From assembly GCA_965214125.1 (NCBI GenBank), contig CBDCBA010000027.1, positions 434,001-498,000 of the forward strand: 64,000 nt of DNA. The letters run 5' to 3'. The DNA comes from CBDCBA01 sp965214125 (GTDB lineage: Bacteria > Planctomycetota > Phycisphaerae > Tepidisphaerales > Tepidisphaeraceae). The notes under the pieces are model-generated. The model saw only the letters and a list, made by a program, of their open reading frames with translations, was not told where the DNA came from and did not search any database. Position numbers and translations under genes: made by a program. Positions 16,681 to 27,492 of this stretch are shown here, in pieces (the first letter of the stretch is position 1; the number at the start of each line of letters is the position of its first letter).

Positions 16681-18561
16681 GTGCCAACTTTCCCCGCCTC
16701 GCTCCGACTCGCCACCCTCGCCCTCGCCTGCGGGGCCCTCGCGCTCTCGGGATGCGCTCGCAAGATCGACGCGCCCGAGGCGAAGGTGCGCTACGAGGCA
16801 CTGGGCCCCAAAGCGGACTTTCCCGCTCAATTCAGCGGCACGATCCTCGAGGCCGTCGACGTCTACGGCACCACGCCGCGGGCGATCGCCGGGTACGGCA
16901 TCGTGGTGAACCTGGAGAACACCGGCCGCAACGACGGCATTCCCTCGGCCGTTCGCAGCAAGCTGCTCGACGATGCCGTCCGGCGCGGCGTCGGCGTGGC
17001 CCGGACCGACGGCGTGCTCGGCGGCAGCACGCCCGACACGATTCTGGCCGACCCGCGTACCACCATCGTCCGCCTCGACGGCATCGTCCCGCCGGGAGCG
17101 CGCAAGGGGCAACGCATCGACGTGGCCGTCTCCGCGCTCGACTCGAACACCACGCCGTCGCTCGCCCGCGGATTTCTGTGGCAGACCGAGCTCTACACCG
17201 GCCGCGTCGACGTGCAAAGCCCCGGCGAGCAGGTCAACCAGGTCGGCACCGCCCGCGGGCCGCTGATGGTCAATCCGATTCACGCGCTCGCGGCGCCCGA
17301 GCAGGTGAAGGACGACGCCACCGCCCGCGCCTCGTTGCGGCGCGCGGTGATTCCGGATGGCGGGGTCGTGTTCGAAACTGAGCCGTTCGTCCTGAAGCTT
17401 CGCAATCCCAGCCGCCGCATGGCGCGGATGATCGAGAAGCGGATCAACTACCACTTCGGCGTCGAGAGCGGCATCGCCGCGGCGCAGGACGAGGCGCTCA
17501 TCAGCGTGCGCATGCCCGAAAGCGGCCCGTGGGCCGCGCGCGGGCCGGACGATTGGCGGCACTTTTTGGGCGTCGTGCTGCACCTCTACTTCGCCGGCGG
17601 CAACGGGGGCTACGCGGCGCAGCAGGCGGAGGAGCTCGTCGCCTTTGCCACCGACACCAACCGCACCGAGGACGAACTCCTTGCCCTCAGCTACGCCTGG
17701 GAGGGTTTGGGCAAACCGATCCTGCCGCAGCTTGAGCCGCTGATCGACGACCCGGACCCGGCCGTCGCCTTCTACGCCGCCCGCGCCGCGGCTCACTTGG
17801 AAGACCCGGCGGCGCCCGACGCCCTGGTCCGCATGGCCGGCGAGAAGTGGAACCCGTACAACGTTAAGGCGACCCGCGAGCTAGGGAAAATCCCCCACTC
17901 GCAGCGGGTCGCCCGCGCGGTGCGCCGGCTGCTTGACGAGGACGTGGCCGGTAGCCCGCAGGTGCGCCTCGCCGCCTACGAGACGCTCGTCCGCATGGGC
18001 GACCCGATCGTGCGCGAAGAGGTGGTCGGCGAAGCATTCGCGCTGCACACCACGCCCGGCCGCGGCACGCCGATCGCCTACGCCTCGCGCAGCGGTCGGC
18101 CGACGATTGCGCTCATCGGCGGCTTCCGCGACCGCGAGTCGGCGCCGCGCCTGCGGCCCGAAACGCTCGTGACCGCCTTCGGCGATCGCCTGACCATCAG
18201 CCGTCCCGCCGGCTCCGAGGCCGTCTCCCTTTTTCAACGCCGCTTCACGGACATGAGCGAAGGCCAGGACATCAGCCAATACGACTCGGTTCAGCAGGAG
18301 AGCGCCAATTCCTTGCGCGAGGTCCTCAGCCGCCTCGGCGGTGAACGCCTGCCCGGCGAGCGCAAGATTCGCCTCAACTACGGCGACGTGGTTGCCCTCC
18401 TGAAGCAGATGGGCGACGAGCGCGTTCTCGTCGCAGGCCTGCGTGGCGAGCAGCCGGTGCTCGTCCGCATTGAGGATGCCATCATCGACTCGATCGACTC
18501 GGCGCCGAAGGTGCCCGGCCTGGAGGACCTGCGCGGTCGCCCGACCGCGCGGGCGCGGTAG
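16681..18561 (+). CDS. FlgI-like (flagellar P-ring family) lipoprotein with HEAT-like C-terminal part
   Basis: 626 residues starting at a GTG with a GGAG site six bases upstream. The N-terminus is a lipoprotein signal (ALALSGCARK, lipid-modified Cys at about residue 22). Residues 50-240 match FlgI family patterns: AIAGYGIVVNLENTG, TTIVRLDGIVPPGARKGQ, RIDVAVSALDSNTTPSLARG and ELYTGRVDVQSPGEQV. FlgI normally forms the periplasmic P ring and is about 365 residues without a lipobox. Here a further region (about 320-450) has alpha-helical HEAT-like repeats (LPQLEPLIDDPDPAVAFYAA). No other flagellar gene is nearby. It may be a non-flagellar envelope ring protein; this is inference. Confidence 0.78.
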   Translation: MPTFPASLRLATLALACGALALSGCARKIDAPEAKVRYEALGPKADFPAQFSGTILEAVDVYGTTPRAIAGYGIVVNLENTGRNDGIPSAVRSKLLDDAVRRGVGVARTDGVLGGSTPDTILADPRTTIVRLDGIVPPGARKGQRIDVAVSALDSNTTPSLARGFLWQTELYTGRVDVQSPGEQVNQVGTARGPLMVNPIHALAAPEQVKDDATARASLRRAVIPDGGVVFETEPFVLKLRNPSRRMARMIEKRINYHFGVESGIAAAQDEALISVRMPESGPWAARGPDDWRHFLGVVLHLYFAGGNGGYAAQQAEELVAFATDTNRTEDELLALSYAWEGLGKPILPQLEPLIDDPDPAVAFYAARAAAHLEDPAAPDALVRMAGEKWNPYNVKATRELGKIPHSQRVARAVRRLLDEDVAGSPQVRLAAYETLVRMGDPIVREEVVGEAFALHTTPGRGTPIAYASRSGRPTIALIGGFRDRESAPRLRPETLVTAFGDRLTISRPAGSEAVSLFQRRFTDMSEGQDISQYDSVQQESANSLREVLSRLGGERLPGERKIRLNYGDVVALLKQMGDERVLVAGLRGEQPVLVRIEDAIIDSIDSAPKVPGLEDLRGRPTARAR

Positions 18562-18612
18562 ACCCCGCCGCATTGGGCTGATCCGGCGTCGATCGGTACG
18601 ATCCCGCCGCCC

Positions 18613-21600
18613 GTGAACAGTGTTGCCGCCGATTCCGTTCTCCCCGCCGCCCCGCCCGCCGCCACCACCACCGGGCGGTTGCGGCTGCGCAAGCTCGTCC
18701 TGAACGGCTTCAAGAGCTTTGCCGACGAAACCGAGTTCGTCTTCGACCGCCCGATCGTCGGCGTGGTCGGCCCGAACGGCTGCGGCAAGAGCAACGTGGT
18801 CGACGCCCTCAAGTGGGTGCTCGGCGAGCAGTCGGCCAAGAGCCTGCGCGGCGGCGCGATGCTCGACGTGATCTTCAACGGCAGCGGCAACCGCCCCGCC
18901 GGCACCAGCGCCGAGGTCACGCTTCACTTCGACAACCTGGGCGACGCAAGCAGTCGCCCGCTGCCGGTGGATGCCGACGAGGTCACGGTCGGCCGCGTGC
19001 TGCTGCGCGACGGGACGAGCCACTACAAACTCAACGGCCGCAACGCCCGGCTGAAGGACGTGCGCGAGCTGTTCCTCGACACGGGCATCGGCGTCGACGC
19101 CTACAGCATTATCGAGCAGGGCCGCGTCGCGCAGATGCTCGACGCCAACCCGGCCGAGCGGCGGCTGATCTTCGAGGAGGCGGCCGGCATCAGCCGGTTC
19201 AAGCAGCAGAAGAAGGAGGCCCAGCGCAAGCTCGAGCGCGTCGACGCCAACCTGCTGCGCCTCGGCGACGTGTTCGACGAGGTCGCCAAGCAGGTGCGGT
19301 CGCTCAAGCTCGCGGCCGGCAAGGCGCGGAGCTACCAGGAGCTGACCACGCGCCTCTCGGAGTTACGGCGGCGAGCGGCGGTACACGAGTACCACGCGCT
19401 CGTCACGCGCCGGCAGGAGCGCACGACCGAGCGCGAGGCGGCGGCATTCGAGGCCGACGATGCCGCGGGCGAGCTGCGGTCGGCGGAGTCGCGTTTGGCG
19501 GACCTTCGCCAGCAAGCCGAGCGGGCCGAAGAGGCGCGGCGGCAGAGTGAGGTCGGCCTCGTCCAGATCGAGGGACGCATCGAGCGGGCGGCGCAGCGAA
19601 TCGACTACGCCCATCAGCAGGCGGAGCAGTTGCGGGGTCAGGAGGCGCAGCTTGCAATCGACCGCGCCGACGCCCAGCGCCAACTGTCGGAGCTCGCGGC
19701 CGCCGTTGAGGAGGACGAGCGGTCGCTCACCGACGCGACCGAGGAGTTGGAGAAGGCCCGCGGCGAGATCGAGGCCCGCCACGCCGCCCACCGCGACGCG
19801 CAGCTCGCGCAAGCAAAGCACGCGGAGTCCGCCGAACAATCGAAGGCGGCGCTGCTGCGGTCCATGAACGCCCTTGCCGCCGCCGATCGTCGGTTGGGGG
19901 CTTTGGAGATCGAGCAGAAGGCCGCCGCAGACCGGCTGGACGTGCTGGCGAGTCGGGCGGCGCAACTGCGCGACGCGGTCGGGTCGGCCCGATCGACGGT
20001 CACGGCGCTCGACGCCCGCGTTGCCGAACTGGCCGAGACGCGCGAGGTGGCGCAGGCGGCGCTCGACGCGAAGCGCCGCGAGGCCGTCTCGCTCGGAGAC
20101 AAGCTCAGCGGCCTCGGCGAGCGGCTGGCCGAAGCGCGCGAGCAACGCAGCGGCCTTGCAAGTCGGCGGAAGGTGCTGACAGACCTCGAGGTGCGTCGCG
20201 AAGGCCTCGGCGAGGGCGTGAAGCAGATCCTGCGCGAGCGCGACGGGACGTTCAGCTTCGTGCGCGGGCTCGTCGCCGACCTGCTGCGCGTCGACGTCGA
20301 ACACGCGGCCGTGGTCGAGGCGGCGCTGGACGGGCGCGACCAATGGCTGGTGGTGGACGCCGGCGCCCTCCCCGCCGCGGCACTCGAACATCAGGCGGCG
20401 TTGCGTGATCTCCCCAGCCGCGTGACGCTCGTTGCTTCAACTGACACAGCGAGCCAACTGCCTGCGGATGGCGAGCGGGCAAGCGATCTGGTGCAATCTG
20501 ACCCGGAGCATCGCCCGCTAATCGAGCGGTTGCTCGGTGCGACGCGCGTGGTCGATTCGCTCGCAAGCGTCGTTGCCGGCCAGCGCTGCGTGACACGCGA
20601 CGGCGACCTTGTCGAAGCCGACGGCACTCTCAGGATTGGCCCCGCGGGCGCGGGTTCCGGGCTCGTCAGCCGGCGCAGCGAACTCGCCGAGGTCAGCCAC
20701 CAGATGGAGGAACTCGACGCCGCGATCGATCGGCTGCGAGGCGAGGTGGCGCAGGGATCGAGCGATTCCAAGCAGATCGAGCGCGACGTGAACGCCACGC
20801 GCGAGCGGGTGTACGAGGTGAACGCCCAGCAGGTTGAGGCGGCCGAGAAACGGTCGGCCCACCAGGATCGGTTGGCGACGTTTCAACGGGAATTGCCTTC
20901 GGTCGAGCAGGAAGCGCGGGAGGTCACGGAGCGGCGGGAGTCGCTTGAGGCCGAGCGCGACCAGCAGGACGTCGCACGCCAGAAGGCCGCGGACGAGCGG
21001 GATGCTGCCGAGGCGAGCCAGCAATCGCTCGCGGCGGAGGCCAACACCGTCGCCGGGCAGATTGCCCAAGCCGCCGAGGCGTTGACGGCCACGCGCGTCG
21101 CGCTAGGGCAAATCCAGGAGCAGCAAATCGCCGCTCGCCGCGCCGTTGATCGCCACGCGGCGCGGCGGCGGGAGCTACGCCAGCAGATTGAGCGGCTCGA
21201 CACCGCCGCTGCCACGCTCGATGAGCGCCGCGACGCGATTACCGACGAAGCGGCCGTCGCGGAGTCGGAGAAAACGCACCTCGAACAAGAGCGAGAGGAG
21301 CTGATAGCTCGCGTCGCGGAGTTGGCGGCAAAGGTCAGGGCGCTGCGGTCCGAAGCCGCTGATGGCGCGGATCGGGTGGACGCAATCCAGCATCGCAAGG
21401 CGGACGCCGAGGATCGCGTGCGGGCCGCCGACGCGGCGCTGGCGGAGTTGGCGGTCCGTCTCGAAACCGCCGTCGCCCGCGCGGCCGAGGAGGCGGAGCT
21501 TGACGTCGTCGCCGCCCACGCCGAGGTGAGCGAGGGCGGCTACGAGGAGCCGGACGAGGATTGGGATGCCGTTGCGAATGAGGTCCGCGACCTGCGTGCC

Positions 21601-22305
21601 CGCATCAGCCGGCTCGGCAGCGTGAACGTCGACGCGATCGGCGAGCTTGAACAACTGCAAGGCCGCGAGTCGACGCTGGGCGAGCAACTCGATGATCTGC
21701 GTACGAGCAAGAAGCAACTTGGCGAGCTGATCGACAGCCTGAACGTCGAGAGCAGCGAGCGGTTCGAGCAGACATTCAACGCCGTCCGTGAGCATTTCAG
21801 TCTGATGTTCCGCAAGCTTTTCGGGGGCGGGCGGGCGGACCTCTACCTACAGACCGAGGTCGTTGAAAAGCGGCGCGACGACGAGGGCAACGTCTCGCAG
21901 GTCACGCGCACCGTCGACCCGCTCGATGCCGGCATCGACATCGTCGCCCGCCCGCCGGGCAAGCAGCCGGTGAGCATCAGCCAACTGTCAGGCGGCGAGA
22001 AGACGATGACGTGCGTCGCCCTGCTCATGAGTATTTTCAAGAGCAAACCGAGCCCCTTCTGCGTTCTCGACGAAGTCGACGCCGCTCTCGACGAGGCGAA
22101 CAACGCCCGTTTCAACCGGATTCTCGAAGAGTTTCTGGGCGAGTCGCAGTTCATCGTCATCACGCACTCGAAGCGCACGATGCGCGCGGCCGACGTGCTT
22201 TACGGCGTGACGATGCAGGACCAGGGCGTGAGCAAGAAGGTCGAAGTGCGATTCGATCCACTTCAGCGAAACGGCTTGACCGAAAGAGAGGGGGGCCACG
22301 AATAG
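18613..22305 (+). CDS. smc: Chromosome segregation protein SMC
   Basis: 1230 residues starting at a GTG. An N-terminal ATPase half carries Walker A GPNGCGKSN and the LKGVGxxSLRGG-like region. Long coiled coils flank a hinge at about residues 540-680 (GTFSFVRGLVADLLRVDVEH). The C-terminal half has the ABC signature SQLSGGEKTM (about residue 1125) and Walker B FCVLDEVDAALDEANNAR. SMC is the DNA-clamping ATPase of the condensin complex, working with ScpA and ScpB, which are not in this window. An unconserved N-terminal extension of about 25 residues precedes the RLRKLVLNGFKSF start. The stop lies inside a large hairpin. Confidence 0.96.
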   Translation: MNSVAADSVLPAAPPAATTTGRLRLRKLVLNGFKSFADETEFVFDRPIVGVVGPNGCGKSNVVDALKWVLGEQSAKSLRGGAMLDVIFNGSGNRPAGTSAEVTLHFDNLGDASSRPLPVDADEVTVGRVLLRDGTSHYKLNGRNARLKDVRELFLDTGIGVDAYSIIEQGRVAQMLDANPAERRLIFEEAAGISRFKQQKKEAQRKLERVDANLLRLGDVFDEVAKQVRSLKLAAGKARSYQELTTRLSELRRRAAVHEYHALVTRRQERTTEREAAAFEADDAAGELRSAESRLADLRQQAERAEEARRQSEVGLVQIEGRIERAAQRIDYAHQQAEQLRGQEAQLAIDRADAQRQLSELAAAVEEDERSLTDATEELEKARGEIEARHAAHRDAQLAQAKHAESAEQSKAALLRSMNALAAADRRLGALEIEQKAAADRLDVLASRAAQLRDAVGSARSTVTALDARVAELAETREVAQAALDAKRREAVSLGDKLSGLGERLAEAREQRSGLASRRKVLTDLEVRREGLGEGVKQILRERDGTFSFVRGLVADLLRVDVEHAAVVEAALDGRDQWLVVDAGALPAAALEHQAALRDLPSRVTLVASTDTASQLPADGERASDLVQSDPEHRPLIERLLGATRVVDSLASVVAGQRCVTRDGDLVEADGTLRIGPAGAGSGLVSRRSELAEVSHQMEELDAAIDRLRGEVAQGSSDSKQIERDVNATRERVYEVNAQQVEAAEKRSAHQDRLATFQRELPSVEQEAREVTERRESLEAERDQQDVARQKAADERDAAEASQQSLAAEANTVAGQIAQAAEALTATRVALGQIQEQQIAARRAVDRHAARRRELRQQIERLDTAAATLDERRDAITDEAAVAESEKTHLEQEREELIARVAELAAKVRALRSEAADGADRVDAIQHRKADAEDRVRAADAALAELAVRLETAVARAAEEAELDVVAAHAEVSEGGYEEPDEDWDAVANEVRDLRARISRLGSVNVDAIGELEQLQGRESTLGEQLDDLRTSKKQLGELIDSLNVESSERFEQTFNAVREHFSLMFRKLFGGGRADLYLQTEVVEKRRDDEGNVSQVTRTVDPLDAGIDIVARPPGKQPVSISQLSGGEKTMTCVALLMSIFKSKPSPFCVLDEVDAALDEANNARFNRILEEFLGESQFIVITHSKRTMRAADVLYGVTMQDQGVSKKVEVRFDPLQRNGLTEREGGHE

Positions 22306-22383
22306 GCACGAAGAAGCACGAATGAGGGAGAGGGCCAGACCGCACTCTCTGCTATTCGTGACTCTTCGTGCGGATTCGTGGCC
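22294..22383. terminator. Large imperfect hairpin between convergent smc and nrdR
   Basis: GGCCACGAAT at 22294 pairs with ATTCGTGGCC ending at 22383, and inner blocks (GCACGAAGA with TCTTCGTGC, CACGAAT with ATTCGTG) pair in the same order. The left arm is built on a CACGAA word used three times. The smc stop codon lies in the left arm and the right arm ends at the first base of the nrdR stop. It probably terminates both convergent transcripts. It may also be a member of a repeat family, since arms made of repeated CACGAA words are unusual for a simple terminator. Confidence 0.65.
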
Positions 22384-22904
22384 TACTTTCTGCCCTTGCG
22401 GAGCATGTCCGCGAAGAGGTTCGGCTCGTCGGCGGCGTCACCGCGGCGATCGACGACGTCCTTGATCTCCGTCATCAAATCTTCGACCGTGCTGAACTGC
22501 CGGTAGACGCTGGCGAAGCGCACGTAGGCGACCTGGTCGAGATCGCGCAGGCGGCGCATCACTTGTTGGCCGATCCAGTCGCTGGGCACCTCGCGGTCGA
22601 AGACACGCTGGGCCTCGTCCTCGACGTCTTCGGCAAGCTTGGCAAGGGCCGCCTCGGGGACGGGGCGCTTGTACGCGGCCCGCTCGAGGCCGACGAGGAT
22701 TTTCTGACGATCCCACGGGCTGCGGCGGTTGTCCTTTTTAACGACGGTCAGCTTCACGCCCGCCTCGATGCGCTCGTAGGTCGTGAAGCGCTTGTCGCAG
22801 CGCAGGCACTCGCGCCGGCGGCGAATCGCGTCGCCGTTGTCGGCCGAGCGCGAGTCGATCACCTTGAGCTTGTCTTTGTTGGCGCCGCAGAACGGGCAAT
22901 GCAT
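22383..22904 (-). CDS. nrdR: Transcriptional repressor NrdR
   Basis: 173 residues. The N-terminal zinc ribbon has MHCPFCGANKDKLKV and RECLRCDKRFTTYERIE (two CxxC pairs). It is followed by an ATP-cone domain at about residues 48-140 (VVKKDNRRSPWDRQKILVGL). NrdR binds NrdR boxes upstream of ribonucleotide reductase genes and responds to ATP and dATP. No reductase gene is in the window. I chose the ATG at 22904 because the zinc ribbon normally begins at MxCPxC. The longer frame upstream has no homology. Confidence 0.94.
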   Translation of the reverse strand: MHCPFCGANKDKLKVIDSRSADNGDAIRRRRECLRCDKRFTTYERIEAGVKLTVVKKDNRRSPWDRQKILVGLERAAYKRPVPEAALAKLAEDVEDEAQRVFDREVPSDWIGQQVMRRLRDLDQVAYVRFASVYRQFSTVEDLMTEIKDVVDRRGDAADEPNLFADMLRKGRK

Positions 22905-23032
22905 AGCAATCGGGCGAGACGGGAAAGGCCCGCCACAACCGGCGGGGGTCGGCTCTAGCGTAAACCCCAACCCGCCCGCAACAAGCGGCCGGGGGATAAA
23001 GGGCCGCGCCGCCGACGACCGATAACACGCCT

Positions 23033-24205
<1,173 letters not shown>

Positions 24206-24349
24206 GGCACTTTGGTCCGGTTGTGACGGCTGCCGTTGGCGAATCCGGACGCACCCTGCCGATAACGGCAACATCCGCGGCCTCACCCCCCACACTGGCC
24301 GTGACCACTTCAATCACCGGATTCCCAGGTGAGCCACGGAAGGCAACCT

Positions 24350-25777
24350 ATGCGGACAATCGCGATCATCAATCAGAAGGGCGGGTGCGGCAAAACCACC
24401 ACCGCCGTCAACCTCGCCGCGTGCATGGCCCGCCTCGGGCACAAGACCTTGCTCGTCGACATGGACCCGCAGGGCCACTGCGGCACCGGGCTGGCCGTGC
24501 CGGAGGACCAAATCGAGCGCGGCGTCTACGAGACCCTGCTCGACCCCGCTGACGGACCCGCCTGCACCCTCGGCGACATCACCTGGCAGATCGCCACCGG
24601 CTTCGACCTCGCTCCCAGCAACCTGAAGCTCGCCGGCTTTGAGCAACTCTTCGCTGGCCGGCAGGGGCGCGAGTCGCGTCTCAAACAGGCGTTGGCCAAG
24701 GTTGATGATAAGTACGGCTGGTGCATCGTCGACTGCCCGCCCGGCGTGGGACTGCTCACGTTCAACGCACTCGTCGCGTGCGACGAAGTCATCATTCCCG
24801 TCGAAACCGGCTACTTCAGTCTGCACGGGCTCGGACGGATGATCGAGACGCTCGAGGAACTCAAAGACGCCTGCGGCAAGGAGACGCTCATCCGCGTGCT
24901 GCCGACGCTCTACGACACGCGGACGAAGCTGGCCCGCGAGGTGCTCGCAGAACTACGCGGTCGGTTCAAGGACGTGCTGATGCGGTCAACCGTGAACTTC
25001 AACACAAAGCTGAAGGAGGCCGCCAGCTTCGGCCAGCCGATCACGGAGTACGACCCCGGCAGCCGCGGGTACAAGGACTTCGTCGACCTCGCCCGCGAGC
25101 TGATGGGCGAGCGGCCTGTGAACGTCGGCACGGCGCCGGCGAAGCAGAGCGACGAGCCGCTGAGCCGCCCGGCGGAGCTCGTGCAGCGGGCCAAGCAGCT
25201 CGCGCAGCTTTCGGCCAACACGTTCGGCCGGGGCGGTGCGAAGGTCCAGCCGCCACGCCCAACGGCCGAGGCTGACCGCGAGGTAAATCAGCCGGAGATT
25301 CGGGAAGCATCGCCAGTCGAGCGGCCGGCGGTCGCGGGGACGATCGGCCCGAAGTTTGAGAAGAATGCCGACGCCGCCGTCGCGGACCCCGCCGGCAGCG
25401 CGGCCCGGATCCTGAGCATGGTCGAGATCGGCGACGACGATCCCAAGCCGGCCGAGAAGCCCAAGGCGACGACGCAGGAGAAGATCGACGCCTTCTACGG
25501 CGTGCGGCAGCAGAGCGGTGAGGTCGAGTTCGTCAGCCGCCTTGGCGAGGCTCGCCAGGTGCAGATCGCCGGCGACTTCAACAACTGGAGCCCGCTCGGC
25601 ACGCCGATGCGCCCCAGCCAGGAGCGCCCCGGTACGTGGATCTGCCGCCTGCCGCTGCCGAGCGGCCGGTACCGCTACCGCTTCGTCGTCGACGGCGCGT
25701 GGGTTAACGACCCACACAACCGCGAGCTCGAGAAGAACGAGTACGGCGAGTTCAACAACGTCCTGCAAGTCGCCTGA
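24350..25777 (+). CDS. ParA/MinD-family ATPase fused to a C-terminal glycogen-binding-like (CBM48/AMPK-beta) domain
   Basis: 475 residues. Residues 1-255 are a ParA-type ATPase: deviant Walker A NQKGGCGKTTTAVN (K10 and K15), LLVDMDPQGHCGTGL and IVDCPPGVGLLTFNAL. A Pro/Ala-rich linker follows (about 256-375). The last 95 residues (VQIAGDFNNWSPLGTPM, GRYRYRFVVDGAWVNDP) are a clear CBM48/AMPK-beta-type carbohydrate-binding fold. ParA ATPases position DNA, chemoreceptors or other cargo; a glycan-binding tail suggests a different cargo or an adaptor. The ATG at 24350 is preferred over the GTG at 24329 because GGAAGG lies seven bases before it and homology starts there. Confidence 0.85.
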   Translation: MRTIAIINQKGGCGKTTTAVNLAACMARLGHKTLLVDMDPQGHCGTGLAVPEDQIERGVYETLLDPADGPACTLGDITWQIATGFDLAPSNLKLAGFEQLFAGRQGRESRLKQALAKVDDKYGWCIVDCPPGVGLLTFNALVACDEVIIPVETGYFSLHGLGRMIETLEELKDACGKETLIRVLPTLYDTRTKLAREVLAELRGRFKDVLMRSTVNFNTKLKEAASFGQPITEYDPGSRGYKDFVDLARELMGERPVNVGTAPAKQSDEPLSRPAELVQRAKQLAQLSANTFGRGGAKVQPPRPTAEADREVNQPEIREASPVERPAVAGTIGPKFEKNADAAVADPAGSAARILSMVEIGDDDPKPAEKPKATTQEKIDAFYGVRQQSGEVEFVSRLGEARQVQIAGDFNNWSPLGTPMRPSQERPGTWICRLPLPSGRYRYRFVVDGAWVNDPHNRELEKNEYGEFNNVLQVA

Positions 25778-25812
25778 ACTCCCTCTGTCCCACCGCACTC
25801 GCACCGCCCGCC

Positions 25813-27354
25813 ATGCACGCCCACAACGGACACTCCCACCACTCCCACGACCACCGCTTCGAGGCGCCCAAGAACGGCCACGCGAAGCACAACGGCTCGT
25901 CGAACCGCAAGCATCTCAGCGAGATCAGCCACCTGTTCCTGAGCGACCTGCGCGACGACAATGCCCTGCCGCGGCGACACCCGCCGGCGCGGAATTCGCC
26001 GGGAACGGTCGCCATCGTGGCGGCGCGGATGACCGGCGGCTTCGTCCGCCACGCCTGCGCTCAGGCGTCGCTGCTGGCCACAGACGATCTGGCCAACGGG
26101 GGCGACGGGCGTGTTGCTGTGGCGCTGGTCGATGCGGCCGAACTGCGCGTCTTCGTCATCGATGCCAACGGCGACGGCGGCGACGAGGCGGCCGAGCCGG
26201 TGAAGACGACCGACGCGAGCGACCTCGCCGATGTGTTGGAAGAACTCCGGGGCGATGTCGGCCGGTGGGCCTTCGCCCTGCCCGACCCGCGGCTGCCGCA
26301 GGCCCGTCGCCTGCTCGGGCGCAGCCGCTCGTGGACGCTGCTGACCAGCGCCAACCACGAGGGCGTCGTCAGCGGCTACCGCACGCTCAAGGGCCTGTGC
26401 GAACTCGAACTTCCCGAGGATTTGGCCGACGACGCGGGCGCTTACGACGGTGAGGGGCCGGAGGTCACGCTCGCGATGCTCGACGCCAAGAGCGCCGAAG
26501 ACGCGGAACGCTCGGCCAAAAAGCTGGCGGGCGTCTGCGGACAGTTCCTCGACTTGAGCCTGCGGCAGAGCGCCCGCGACGCCGACACCGTTGGCCAGGC
26601 GTGGTCGGCGACCGAGGTGCTGCGTTGCCTCTGGCCGACCGCCGCCGACGCCGCGGAGGCGTGGCCGCTGCTGGAGCAGGCCGCGTTCGCGACGACCTCC
26701 CCGACTCACTCCGACCCGATCCCACCGATGCTCAAGCCCGCCGACGCCGCCGATCACGCCGACTTCGATCCCGTCGCGGCCGCCGGCAAGTTCGCGGCAA
26801 CGCTGGAGGAGAAGCAGATCCCCGCAATCGCCCGTCCGATCCAGCGCGAGATTCCCGCCTCGCCGGCGCCGAAGGCGGAGCCAGTGCCCGAGCCCGCCCC
26901 CGCGGCGTCGATGCCGAGCCCGGTCGGGGAGGACGAGGTGATCGAACTTCCGGCCGGCGAGTCGGTCGTCGATGCCGCCCTTGCCCACGACGCTAAGGCG
27001 GGACTGGCAATCACCCCGATCGCCGCGCCGATGCTGCCGTCGGCGAAGGTGGCGGTCGACCGCGACGGCCGCCTCGTCGTCGTTGCCGCCGCGAGCGAGG
27101 GACTGGGCGACCTCGCGCTCATCGCCCGCGCCACCGCCTGGGCGGGCGAAAACCGCCAACTGTTGTCAATGGCGCTCGGCCAATACCGCCTGAGCGACGC
27201 GCCGGTCGCCCTGCGGCTATACGTGTCAGCGAAGGACGCCGGGGCCGCGTCGTTGAAGCTGTTGCTCACCAACGGCTCGGCCGACGCGACGGTGTGCGTC
27301 TACCGCAAGCTCCGCTGGGCCGGCCGCGAGGGACTGCTGCTGGAAGCGGCGTAG
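25813..27354 (+). CDS. Unknown protein, His-rich start, with a possible degenerate MinD-like core
   Basis: 513 residues, 35 bases downstream of the ParA-type gene and probably cotranscribed. Residues 1-36 are rich in His and Asn (HAHNGHSHHSHDH), a possible metal-binding stretch. A region at about 60-250 contains SWTLLTSANHEGVVSGYRTL, which resembles the strand-helix after the third nucleotide-binding motif of MinD/FlhG ATPases (VTTPEPTALTDAY type), but I see no Walker A. A Pro/Ala-rich linker leads to a second folded region from about residue 375. It may be a catalytically dead partner of the ATPase; this is inference. Confidence 0.6.
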   Translation: MHAHNGHSHHSHDHRFEAPKNGHAKHNGSSNRKHLSEISHLFLSDLRDDNALPRRHPPARNSPGTVAIVAARMTGGFVRHACAQASLLATDDLANGGDGRVAVALVDAAELRVFVIDANGDGGDEAAEPVKTTDASDLADVLEELRGDVGRWAFALPDPRLPQARRLLGRSRSWTLLTSANHEGVVSGYRTLKGLCELELPEDLADDAGAYDGEGPEVTLAMLDAKSAEDAERSAKKLAGVCGQFLDLSLRQSARDADTVGQAWSATEVLRCLWPTAADAAEAWPLLEQAAFATTSPTHSDPIPPMLKPADAADHADFDPVAAAGKFAATLEEKQIPAIARPIQREIPASPAPKAEPVPEPAPAASMPSPVGEDEVIELPAGESVVDAALAHDAKAGLAITPIAAPMLPSAKVAVDRDGRLVVVAAASEGLGDLALIARATAWAGENRQLLSMALGQYRLSDAPVALRLYVSAKDAGAASLKLLLTNGSADATVCVYRKLRWAGREGLLLEAA

Positions 27355-27388
27355 GTGGTCAATCGCGCGATCGCTCGGAAATGCCAAT

Positions 27389-27461
27389 AGCCGCGACGCA
27401 ACACGGCGCGGTCCGACCTCGCTGCAACTGCGACCGAACCGCGCCGCGTTGCGTCGCGGCT
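27389..27461. terminator. 24-bp inverted repeat between convergent genes
   Basis: Bases 27389-27412 pair with 27438-27461 with a single mismatch, around a 25-base loop. It fills the gap between two convergent genes and could end both transcripts. No T-run follows on either strand. I saw no second copy in this window. Confidence 0.6.
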
Positions 27462-27492
27462 GTTGACTTGGTTCGTGGAACGACCCGTTCTT

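Noticed and set aside
16681..18561. Evidence for a flagellar gene cluster.
   Set aside because: Only one FlgI-like gene is present; neighbours are smc and an unknown membrane protein.
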